From positions 1-46,650 of the forward strand of contig JAHCHD010000017.1 of NCBI GenBank assembly GCA_026129915.1: a DNA stretch of 46,650 nucleotides. The letters run 5' to 3'. The notes under the pieces are model-generated. The model was given only the letters and a program-made list of their open reading frames with translations. It did not search any database and was not told where the DNA came from. Of the stretch, positions 26,615 to 35,200 are shown in pieces. The stretch's first letter is position 1; every line of letters begins with the position of its first letter. Position numbers and translations under genes: made by a program. This DNA is from Bryobacterales bacterium. GTDB taxonomy: Bacteria > Acidobacteriota > Terriglobia > Bryobacterales > Bryobacteraceae.

Positions 26615-27913
26615 TCATTTCGCCAGTCCGGCAGCGGCTGTCTCGACGCTCTTCAGGAATCCTTCAGGCAACCTGTAGTATCCCTTTTCCCCCGCGCGCG
26701 CCGCAAAGTTCGCTTCGTCTCCCTTGCGGAACATCACCGTTTCTTCACGCCCGTCGCCCACTTGCACCCGAATGGTGTGCGTCACTGCTCCCGGCGCTTC
26801 TCCATCCCGGAACTCGGCGGCAGTGGCGCTGCGCAGTTCATCCACCAGTTGATTCGCGGCGGTGGCATCCACCTTCTTTCCGCCAAGCAGCCAGTCCTCA
26901 TTCGGCTTCTCCAGGTCCAGCGTCAGGTCCCCTCCCTCGTAGCGCAATGCGAACAGGTCCGAGAATCCGAAGCGGAACACCCGCAGGTCGCGGAACTCCG
27001 CCAGTGGCTTGCGCAGGAAGTTGTCGATCTCCGCGGGCACTGGGTAGATGCCCCCCAGGGTGCCGCTGCTGGCGTACACACTGCCAGGGCTACCGCGCAG
27101 CTCCGCCGTCTCTGTCTTTTTCTCCGTAGCCACCGTTACCCGCGCATACAGTGGCAATGCCCGAAACCGCGCTTCAGGCAACGATTCCCCATTCAGCGCC
27201 ACGGCATTCGTACGCAAAGACACCACCTGCGTCACCAGCTCCGACATCAGTCGCTGGTCAGCAAAGAACCCCTCGGCTTCGCTGAATGTCCAGTCGCGAC
27301 CATCCCTGCGCACCAGCTCCCGGTTTCCTGCCGGACTCTCAATGGTGATCCGTTGCGCGCTGTACTCGCTAGCCTCAATCGCCCGCTTCTGGCGCAAATC
27401 GCCAAGCGTCTTGTTCAGTGCGTTCACCGTGGCCATTCCCACAAGGTACAGCTTCGAACTTCCGTCCAACTGCGCGTAGCGCGACGCCCCTGTCGGGTTC
27501 ACCCCGCCGATGGCCAGCACCTGCTCCCTTTCGCCCTCCCGCAGTCCAATGCTGAGCATCGGAGTCAGCAGGCCAAACTCCTGCGGGTTCGCGCCGGGCG
27601 CATCCAGCGTGCGTTCCGCTTCCAGCGTACGCAGCACGCCCATCAGCTCTCCCACAATCATCGGATCCGCCAAATACGCTGCAGGCGCTTCAATCTGCCA
27701 GTTCGCATCCCCAGTGCCGCTCAGCAGGATGGGAGCCTCCCCGGGCCGTTCCAGGCGGATGCCCGCCAGTTCCTTCAGCCCACCTGGGAACACCTTATTC
27801 TCAGACGGAGGCGCTTCCGCCGGATCCTTGCTGTCCTCATAGAGGAGGTAGCCAATCCCCCCGCCCACCAGCGCCAGCAGGGCAATTGCAATCCACAATC
27901 CGCTCTTGCTCAT
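26615..27913 (-). CDS. DUF4340-domain membrane-anchored protein
   Basis: A 432-residue protein with an N-terminal membrane helix (LWIAIALLALVGGGIGYLLY), a linker, then DUF4340 repeats: periplasmic beta-rich units such as ELAGIRLERPGEAPILLSGT, ANWQIEAPAAYLADPMIVGE and DWTFSEAEGFFADQRLMSEL. I use the ATG at 27913, with GGTGAGGG directly before it, rather than an upstream start in a cysteine/tryptophan-rich run that overlaps gldG. It starts four bases after gldG ends and is the last gene of the ABC operon. The family's role is unknown; by context it is an accessory of the transporter. Confidence 0.85.
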   Translation of the reverse strand: MSKSGLWIAIALLALVGGGIGYLLYEDSKDPAEAPPSENKVFPGGLKELAGIRLERPGEAPILLSGTGDANWQIEAPAAYLADPMIVGELMGVLRTLEAERTLDAPGANPQEFGLLTPMLSIGLREGEREQVLAIGGVNPTGASRYAQLDGSSKLYLVGMATVNALNKTLGDLRQKRAIEASEYSAQRITIESPAGNRELVRRDGRDWTFSEAEGFFADQRLMSELVTQVVSLRTNAVALNGESLPEARFRALPLYARVTVATEKKTETAELRGSPGSVYASSGTLGGIYPVPAEIDNFLRKPLAEFRDLRVFRFGFSDLFALRYEGGDLTLDLEKPNEDWLLGGKKVDATAANQLVDELRSATAAEFRDGEAPGAVTHTIRVQVGDGREETVMFRKGDEANFAARAGEKGYYRLPEGFLKSVETAAAGLAK

Positions 27914-27917
27914 GCCC

Positions 27918-29369
27918 TCACCTCCGCCGCAGCCACACCAACACCCCCGCCAGAACCACCAACAGAGGCACACCCACCAGCGACACCAGATTCACGATGC
28001 GCAATTGCACCGGGCTCAGCACGATGGTTGATTCTGATTCCGGCTTCGGTGGAATCGAAATCAACTCCTCATCGGCGGCCAGCCAGTTGATCATATTCAC
28101 CAGCAGATTCCGGTTTTCATAGCGCCCCACACTGCCGTTGGCTGCCCACTTGCTGTTCCCCACCACCACGAAGCGGCCACTCTTCTTCACTGGCGCCGGC
28201 GTCTCGCCTTCGGTCGCCGTAGGAGCCTCCGCCGCGGTGCCTTCCTCTCCGGGCGCCTGGCCAGCCGCCGCCAGCACAAACGGGCCACGCTCCAGGCTCG
28301 ATAGCTGGATCTCGCCTTCCAGCGCCTTCAAATCCTTCGCAGCGAAACTGTTCGCCGCCGACGAAAACAGCGCCCGCGCGTTGCTCCCTGCTCCCTCAGC
28401 CAGTACCAGCGAGCGCGCCTCAGGAAACACAGTCACCCCATCCGCCAGCGTGCTAGTAATCGGGTGCGATTCATAGCGGTTCACCACCAGCGTCAGCGGA
28501 CCCAGCAGCGTCGCATTGATGGTGCCAGGCTGGCTCAGCAATACGTTGCTGCTTACCTCTACGCCCCAGCGCTTAGCGAGCGCCACCAGTTCCGTGTTCT
28601 CCTCCGTGCGCAGGCCCTGCGTCTCTCCCGGAGGATCCAGCATCAGCAGCACGCCGCCGCCACCGATTGCGAAGCGCTCAATCTCCGCAGCCGTCGCCGC
28701 CGGGTAGTTTGACTGCGGACCCGCCACAATCACCACGGTGCAGCTATCCTCCACGCGGTCGCCCGCCAGCGGATTCACCCCAGCCAGTTCGTAGCTCGAC
28801 GACTGCAGCAGCACGCTAAGATTGCTGAAGCCGTTGGGCTCCCTGCTATCGAGAGCCGCCTCGCCGCTTCCTTGCAACACGCAGGCCTTCCGCCCGCCTT
28901 CCCTCACAAGCCTCACCAGCGCCCGGGTAATCTCTTCCTCACTCAGTGCGCTGGCGCGCTCAAACCGGTCGCCACGCGACAACACGATTTCGCCCATCGC
29001 CGTTACACCCGCCGCCCTTGCCTCTTGCGGTTGCTGGTCGATATCCACATAATCCACGCGGATGCGCGTCGAAAGATCGTCGTACCGCGAAAGCAAATCG
29101 CGGGCCTGCACAAAGTTCGCGCTTTGGTCGAAGTAGCGCAACCGCACGTCCTCAGTCAGGCCCGCTGCCACCTTCGTGGTCTGGTCAGAGAGCGTATACC
29201 TCTGGTTCACCGTGCTGTCGAAACTCTTGTTGAAGCGGTTCCCCAGATAGTTCAGCCCACCTAGCAGCAGCAACACCACCAGCAGGTACCCCGTCAGGTA
29301 CGCGCCATAGCGGTTCTGCCGGCTTTCCCGCCAATATTTGTCGAAAAATGAACTGGATTTCTGTGCCAT
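27918..29369 (-). CDS. gldG: GldG-type ABC transporter auxiliary protein
   Basis: A 483-residue protein with an N-terminal helix (AYLTGYLLVVLLLLGGLNYLG), a large periplasmic region of GldG/DUF4350 type (FDSTVNQRYTLSDQTTKVAA, RYFDQSANFVQARDLLSRYD, VDYVDIDQQPQEARAAGV, CTVVIVAGPQSNYP, GVLLMLDPPGE) and a C-terminal helix (IVNLVSLVGVPLLVVLAGVL). The start is the ATG at 29369, with GGAGG six bases upstream; it shares its first base with the stop of the permease (TAATG). In gliding bacteria GldG, with GldA and GldF, forms an ABC complex; in non-gliders the cargo is unknown. Confidence 0.88.
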   Translation of the reverse strand: MAQKSSSFFDKYWRESRQNRYGAYLTGYLLVVLLLLGGLNYLGNRFNKSFDSTVNQRYTLSDQTTKVAAGLTEDVRLRYFDQSANFVQARDLLSRYDDLSTRIRVDYVDIDQQPQEARAAGVTAMGEIVLSRGDRFERASALSEEEITRALVRLVREGGRKACVLQGSGEAALDSREPNGFSNLSVLLQSSSYELAGVNPLAGDRVEDSCTVVIVAGPQSNYPAATAAEIERFAIGGGGVLLMLDPPGETQGLRTEENTELVALAKRWGVEVSSNVLLSQPGTINATLLGPLTLVVNRYESHPITSTLADGVTVFPEARSLVLAEGAGSNARALFSSAANSFAAKDLKALEGEIQLSSLERGPFVLAAAGQAPGEEGTAAEAPTATEGETPAPVKKSGRFVVVGNSKWAANGSVGRYENRNLLVNMINWLAADEELISIPPKPESESTIVLSPVQLRIVNLVSLVGVPLLVVLAGVLVWLRRR

Positions 29370-30136
29370 TATGCCCTCCACCTCAGCGATTCCAGTGATC
29401 GCACGGTAAGGAATAACCAGAAAAACGTGAATGTGACAAAGAAAATCACATCCTTGCTCTGGATCAGTCCGCGCGCGAAGGGCTCAAAGTGCGCCAGGAT
29501 CGAAAGATACCCCACACCCCGCGCCCATGCCGCGGTGTTGAAAACGCTCACAGCTTCGGCCACCCACAGGCTCAGGCTCGCAAAGAAGGTCACCGCCACG
29601 GCGACAATCTGGTTGCGCGTGGTGGAGGAAAGAAACGCGCCCAGCGAAATCATTGCGCCCCCCTGCAGCAACAAGCCCAGATAGCCCGCCAGGATGGGCT
29701 TCCACTCCGGCGTGCTCATAAACAGGAGGATGGCGAAGTCAAACAACGAGATCACCAGCAGAGAACCATACAGCACCATCGCCGCCAGCCACTTGCCCAG
29801 CACAATCTCGTAATCGTGAATCGGTGAGGTCAGCAGCAGTTCAATCGTGCCGCTGCGCTTCTCCTCGGCGAACAGCCGCATGGTGATCATCGGAATCAGA
29901 AACAGGCTTATGGTGCTAATCGTGCCAAGCAGAGGTCGCAGCAGCATTTCATGGTGATCCATCGGCATATTGCCGCCCATTTGTCCGCGCGCCAGAAAGA
30001 AGCGGATGAAATTCTCCACGCTTACGGCAAAAAAGATGCCAAATACCAGCGCGAATACCGCAATCAAAATGTAAGCAATTGGGGAAACAAAGAAACTGCG
30101 CAGTTCCTTGGTGGCAAGGGTGAGGATGTTTCTCAT
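29369..30136 (-). CDS. gldF: GldF-type ABC-2 permease
   Basis: A 255-residue membrane protein with about six helices (FFVSPIAYILIAVFALVFGI, STISLFLIPMITMRLFAEEK, MVLYGSLLVISLFDFAILLF, VTFFASLSLWVAEA, FFVTFTFFWLFLTV). The segment MRLFAEEKRSGTIELLLTSP is the ABC-2 signature after the second helix. It is translated through an ATGA overlap with the upstream ATPase and a TAATG overlap with gldG, so the three are coupled. It moves an unknown substrate across the inner membrane. Confidence 0.92.
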   Translation of the reverse strand: MRNILTLATKELRSFFVSPIAYILIAVFALVFGIFFAVSVENFIRFFLARGQMGGNMPMDHHEMLLRPLLGTISTISLFLIPMITMRLFAEEKRSGTIELLLTSPIHDYEIVLGKWLAAMVLYGSLLVISLFDFAILLFMSTPEWKPILAGYLGLLLQGGAMISLGAFLSSTTRNQIVAVAVTFFASLSLWVAEAVSVFNTAAWARGVGYLSILAHFEPFARGLIQSKDVIFFVTFTFFWLFLTVRSLESLRWRA

Positions 30137-31173
30137 GCCTGCACCTCCGGTTCCGTGTTGTCGCCTTCCGCCCCGGCATCCAGGTCCTCGGCGGGCGCTT
30201 CGAGCAATGCCTCGTCGGTCTCCGCGCTGTCGCCCCGCGTCACCTGCAGGAATACCTCTTCCAGGCTGTAGGCCAGTGATTTCATTTCGTAGAGTTCCCA
30301 GCCGTTGCCCACAATTGTTGCTGCCAGCGCCGGGCGCAGGTTGGCGTTCGGTGCGCTCTCCACTTCAAACAGCAGCCGCCCTCCCCGTTGCTCGCGCAGC
30401 ACCACATTCGATGCGCCATGCGCGCCTGCAAGCACGGCCCGCACCGTGTCCGCCGTCGGCGTTTGCCCGCCAAAACCAATCTCCACAAGTGCGGCCTCCC
30501 CGCCGCGCAGCCGGTTCCGCAGGTTCTCCACCGAATCCGTGGCAACCACCTTGCCCTTGTTGATGATCACGACCTCTTCGCAGGTCTGCTCCACTTCGGG
30601 AAGAATATGGGTGCTGAGGATGATGGTGTGCTCGCCCGCCAGTTCGCGGATCAGGTCCCGCGTTTCCAGAATCTGCTTCGGGTCCAGCCCGCTGGTGGGC
30701 TCATCCAGTATCAGCACTTCGGGGTCGTGTAGCAGCGCCTGCGCCAGGCCCACACGCTGCCGGTAGCCCTTCGACAGCTTCGCAATCAGTTTGCCCCGCA
30801 CGTCCAGCACCGCGCAGCGCTTCATGGCGCGCTCCACGCGGTCCTCCAGTTCCGCCTTGGGAACTTCTTTGATTTCCCCTACAAACCGCAGGTAGCCTTC
30901 CACCGCCATATCTGGGTAGAGCGGCGGCGTTTCGGGCAGATAGCCCACCCGTCGCTTCACCTCCATGGGGGTTTCCAGCACATCGAAGCCCGCAATCTTC
31001 ACCGTCCCACGGCTAGGTGGCAGGAAGCAGGTGAGCACGCGCATGGTGGTGGTCTTGCCAGCACCATTCGGGCCCAGGAAGCCTACAATCCTGCCTGGCT
31101 CCACGCGAAAGCTGATATCGTCGACTGCCGTAAAGCCGCCGTATCGCTTGCTAAGATTCTGCACATCAATCAT
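30133..31173 (-). CDS. gldA: GldA-type ABC transporter ATP-binding protein
   Basis: A 346-residue ATPase with Walker A (GPNGAGKTTT, about 35-44), Q-loop region YLPETPPLYPDM, signature LSKGYRQRVGLAQALLHDPE, Walker B with D-loop VLILDEPTSGLDP and the switch histidine in ILSTHILPEVEQ. A C-terminal domain of about 100 residues with an acidic tail (ALLEAPAEDLDAGAEGDN) follows, as in GldA/ABC-2 exporters. It is the first gene of the gld-type operon. A 67-base gap separates it from fabI upstream. Confidence 0.94.
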   Translation of the reverse strand: MIDVQNLSKRYGGFTAVDDISFRVEPGRIVGFLGPNGAGKTTTMRVLTCFLPPSRGTVKIAGFDVLETPMEVKRRVGYLPETPPLYPDMAVEGYLRFVGEIKEVPKAELEDRVERAMKRCAVLDVRGKLIAKLSKGYRQRVGLAQALLHDPEVLILDEPTSGLDPKQILETRDLIRELAGEHTIILSTHILPEVEQTCEEVVIINKGKVVATDSVENLRNRLRGGEAALVEIGFGGQTPTADTVRAVLAGAHGASNVVLREQRGGRLLFEVESAPNANLRPALAATIVGNGWELYEMKSLAYSLEEVFLQVTRGDSAETDEALLEAPAEDLDAGAEGDNTEPEVQA

Positions 31174-31240
31174 GGCGAGTTTCCGGTTATGTTTTTGGGT
31201 TTAGGTCTTCTGCTGGTTCGTGGATTGGTGCTGTCGCACC

Positions 31241-32011
31241 CTACACGCCGACAATCTGGTATCCGCTATCCACATAAAGGATATTGCCCGTCACGCCACG
31301 CGACAAATCGCTGGCCAGGAACGCTGCGGTGTCGCCCACCTCGTCCTGTGTGGTGTTCCGCCGCAGCGGAGCGCGTGACGACACATGGTCCAGTATCTTA
31401 GAGAAATCCCCGATCGCCCGCGCGGACGCGGTCTTGATGGGTCCTGCGCTAATGCCATTCACCCGGATGTTGCGCTCACCTAGTTCGTTCGCGAGATAGC
31501 GTACCGTGCTTTCAAGCGCCGCCTTGGCCACGCCCATCACGTTATAGTTCTGCACCGCCCGCACCGCGCCCAGATAACTAAGCGTCATCACGGATCCGCC
31601 CTCGGTCATCAACGGCGTCAATGCCCGCGCCGTCGACACCAGCGAATACACCGAAACCTCATGCGCCAGTAGGAAGCCATCCTTGGAGGTATTCAGGAAG
31701 GGCTGCGTCAGGTCCTCGCGATTGGCGAAGGCAATGGAGTGCACCATGCTGCCCAGCGGCTTGCCATCCTTCTGGAGCGTATCCACCAACTGCGCCATCT
31801 CGTCTTCCTTAGTCACGTCGCACTGCAGCAGGCGCGCCGCGCCCAGTTCCTGAGCCAGATCCTCCACGGCCTTCAATTGCCGTTCGCTCTGGTAAGTAAG
31901 GATCAGCTCAGCCCCTTCCCGCCGAAAGCTCTGGGCAATCCCAGCCGCAATGCTCCACCGGTTGGCGAGCCCAAGAATAATGGCCCGCTGGCCCTCAAGT
32001 AAATTTGCCAT
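31241..32011 (-). CDS. fabI: Enoyl-ACP reductase FabI
   Basis: The NADH-dependent enoyl-ACP reductase of type II fatty-acid synthesis, a cytoplasmic tetramer. The 256-residue protein begins with the FabI Rossmann motif IILGLANRWSIAAGIAQSFR and carries Y146, Y156 and K163 (in SYLGAVRAVQ-NYNVMGVAK), the same numbers as in E. coli FabI. The substrate loop ISAGPIKTASARAIGDF and the end VTGNILYVDSGYQIVGV are also typical. AAGAG precedes the ATG. The gene could be co-transcribed with the ABC operon but has no functional link to it. Confidence 0.95.
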   Translation of the reverse strand: MANLLEGQRAIILGLANRWSIAAGIAQSFRREGAELILTYQSERQLKAVEDLAQELGAARLLQCDVTKEDEMAQLVDTLQKDGKPLGSMVHSIAFANREDLTQPFLNTSKDGFLLAHEVSVYSLVSTARALTPLMTEGGSVMTLSYLGAVRAVQNYNVMGVAKAALESTVRYLANELGERNIRVNGISAGPIKTASARAIGDFSKILDHVSSRAPLRRNTTQDEVGDTAAFLASDLSRGVTGNILYVDSGYQIVGV

Positions 32012-32202
32012 AAACTCTTGATTTTAACTCATTGAGGGTGCTCCTCCCGAGGTTACCAGCGGGTTTTGTTGATGTTTCGGCGGGCAGGACAAAAAACCGC
32101 CTTGGCTGCGGGAATCCTGGAGGTGCATACGTTCTGCCCCTCTCCCGGGAGGCCGGGTGGTCATGGAATTGTAATATTTCAAGAGTTTGGTATCTGAATC
32201 TA

Positions 32203-32232
32203 TTGGATGATTTCTGTTCCGGATGCTACAAT
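32203..32232 (+). promoter_or_regulatory. Likely promoter of the first BACON/TIGR03437 gene
   Basis: TTGGAT (32203-32208) and TACAAT (32227-32232) are separated by 18 bases, 33 bases before the start at 32265. The stretch around them is AT-rich against a GC-rich background. Both tandem genes probably depend on it, since the second overlaps the first by one base. Confidence 0.5.
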
Positions 32233-32264
32233 CCGGGCATACGAAGCTTCAGCGTAGGTAAACA

Positions 32265-35200
32265 ATGGCTAGAATCGCGGCGCAGCCGCAAATCCTGTTG
32301 ATTTTTCTTCTTTGTCTCGGAATCGCGTTTCCCACGCATTTCGCCCTTTCTGCCGAGGTCAATTCGCGTCCGCCAGGGCTCCATCACTCTGGCCCCCATT
32401 CGCTGTTCGAGGAGAATCGCGGACAAGCGCCCATCCAGTACAGCCACATTCTGCGCGGAGCGGGCTTCAGCGTTGGCTTCGCCGAGGATGGCGTACGAAT
32501 TGCTCTTGCCCGTCCGGAAGGTGACCCGTCGACCGACGTTCTGTGGTTCTCGTGGGAGGGCGCGGCCACGGTACGGCCCGAGGGCGAGGCTCCGGTTGCC
32601 ACCCGTACTCACTACCTGAATCGCGCTTCAGCCGGCGTGGCACTCCTCCCGACCAATGCAAGTCACCTTACGGCCATCCCGAATTTTCAGAAGGTCCGCT
32701 ATCGCAACGCGTATCCCGGTACGGACATCGTGTTCTACCTGAACAACGGGGATCTTGAGTTCGATATCGAGTTCGCCCCGTATGCCCGTCTTTCCGCGCC
32801 CACGCTTTCGATGGCCGGGGCTAGCCACCTGACGACCAATGCCACCGGGGACTTGCTGATTCATCTCGGCGACCGCGTCCTCCGCCAGCGGGCCCCTCAC
32901 TCATTTCAGTTGGTAAATGGCGTCCGCAATGTCGTGGCGAGCCGGTACGAGCTCATCGGGGAGCACCGGGTGGCGGTTGCCCTCGATTCCCACTCCGCTG
33001 CATTACCCCTCACCGTCGACCCGATCCTCGAATTTGCCACCTATTTCGGCGGTTCGGGCACGGATGAGCTTATCGATGCGCAGTTGGATGCCACCGGAGC
33101 GGTTTATTTGGCAGGCGTGCGAATGAGTCCGCAGTTGCCAGGAGATGGCGGCGTCACTGCCGGGATCAATGGGCCGATGGGTCTGTACTTTGTCTCGAAA
33201 CTCTCGGCGGACCTCTCCACCGTGGAATTCACTACCTACGTGGATACCCCGGGCAACTGGCAAGGCATCTGGCCGCAATTCGCGGTAGCGCCCGATGGCA
33301 GCATCTATTTGAGCTACCGGAGCAGGAATTCCGTGTCCTCGTTGCAGCCGACGGCGGGTCCCTATTTCTTTCCCCAGGGCAGCTCCGATATCGGACTTGA
33401 GAAATCCGTAATTCTGTCCATTGCCCCCACCGGGGACGCGCTTCGATACCGGACGGTGTTTGGCTGCCAGCAGAACATTTTGCCGCTGATGCATGCAACC
33501 AACAGTGGTTTGCTCCTTGGTGGCGCAACGGGTTGCACTGGGTTTCCTGTAAGCCCAGGAGCCTTCACGAACAACCCTGTTCCCAGTTTGTCACGGGCCC
33601 AAATCGTGTTAGGGCGGCTTTCCCTGGATGGCCAAACGATGCCGTTTTCAACCGTGATTGGAGGCAACGGATCCCAGTCCCTGAATGTGTTGCACCAGGA
33701 TCCGACGGGGCACCTGTGGCTGGGCGGCAGCACGACCAGTCCGGACTTCCCGGTATCGCCGGGCGCCTACGGAACGGTGGCCAATACTAACGCGGATGGG
33801 TTTCTGATGCGATTGGCGCCTGATGGGACTGCGGTGCAGGCCTCCACCCGGCTGGGCGGAGACGGTGCCGAGCATGTCCGGTACCTGGGGCTCGGAGCGG
33901 ATGGTTCAGTCTATGCACTGGTACTAAACGTTTTGCCTGATTTTCCCACGACCCCGGATTCGTTTCAGCCCAACCTGGGTACACCGCCGGCGTCGGCGGT
34001 GGTGCATATGGATCGTGAGTTACGCACTCTGCGCTGGTCTACCTTCTACCCGGAAAATTATGGAGTCGTGGACTTCCGTGTCGGCACCACAGGGGAAGTG
34101 GGCATCCTGACCCGGAGTACCAGCGGAGCGCTGCCGCTGAGCCAGGACGCGTTGTTGCGGCGCGTTTCGGACCACCAAAACAACCATATTGGGTTGCTCA
34201 GCAGTGACGGCGGGAAACTCAAATTTGGGAGCCGCTACTTTGGACGCTGGCAGTCCATCGGAGGCCGGATTTTGCGTCTGGACGCCGCGACGATGACCCT
34301 GGCCGCGGGGAGTTTCTTGCAGGGTGGCGCGCCGCCCGCGACTGGGACGTTGCTTACCACCGGGCAAACGGGTGCCCCGCGCGGAATCTATCTGGCGAGG
34401 GTTTCGCTCGCAAATTCCACTGTCTGTTCCGTGCGTTTGACGCCGCCTACACAAACGATTGGGTCTGAGGTCACCGAGGCCACCATCAATGTGGACGCAC
34501 CCGCGGGTTGCCCTTGGATGGTGCCCTTACCACAGTGGGCGCCAATAGGCCTCGCGATTCCGGAAGGAGCGGGCATCGGCTCTGGCACGGTGAAGCTGAC
34601 CTTTCCGCGGAGCAACATCTCCACCGACGAAACGCGAATTAATGTTCGCGCCGACGACCAGGAAGCGATCATCATCCAGGAGCCCGCAAGCTGCAGCCGA
34701 AAGTCTGTGAGCCCTGCAATTCTCCAGTTTCCGGCTGAGGGCGGGCTGCTGAACGCCAGGTTTGATATCCCCGGCAACTGCGAGTGGTACTACCAGGGAC
34801 CGTCGTCCATGTGGCTACGATTGGCCACTAACAATGGACAGCCGATTCCGTCCGCAAACATGCACGGCTTGGATATCCGGGCAGAGGTGAGCGCCAATTC
34901 TTTTGAAGCGCGCGAAACCAGTTTCACGATTGGTGACCTCACCGTGCCTGTCCGGCAAGCAGGCGGCGCTTGTACGTCCACAGTTTCGCCAGCCTTTGTC
35001 CAATTGCCAGTGGGTGGGGGTACGGCCACCTTTACCGTCAACACCAGCCAACCATCTTGCGGGTGGCAAGCCATTGCCAGTGACAGTCTGGCGATTCTGG
35101 GTAGCCCCGGCGTTAGCGGAAATGCAGCAATCCAGGTCTCAATGGAAACCAACCCCACAAACATACAACGCATTGGCCGGTTGTACGTAGCGGGCAAAAC

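Noticed and set aside
26762..28090. A 442-residue open frame on the plus strand
   Set aside because: It is antisense to the DUF4340 and GldG genes, is rich in histidine, arginine and proline like other shadow frames in GC-rich DNA, and has no ribosome-binding site or family.
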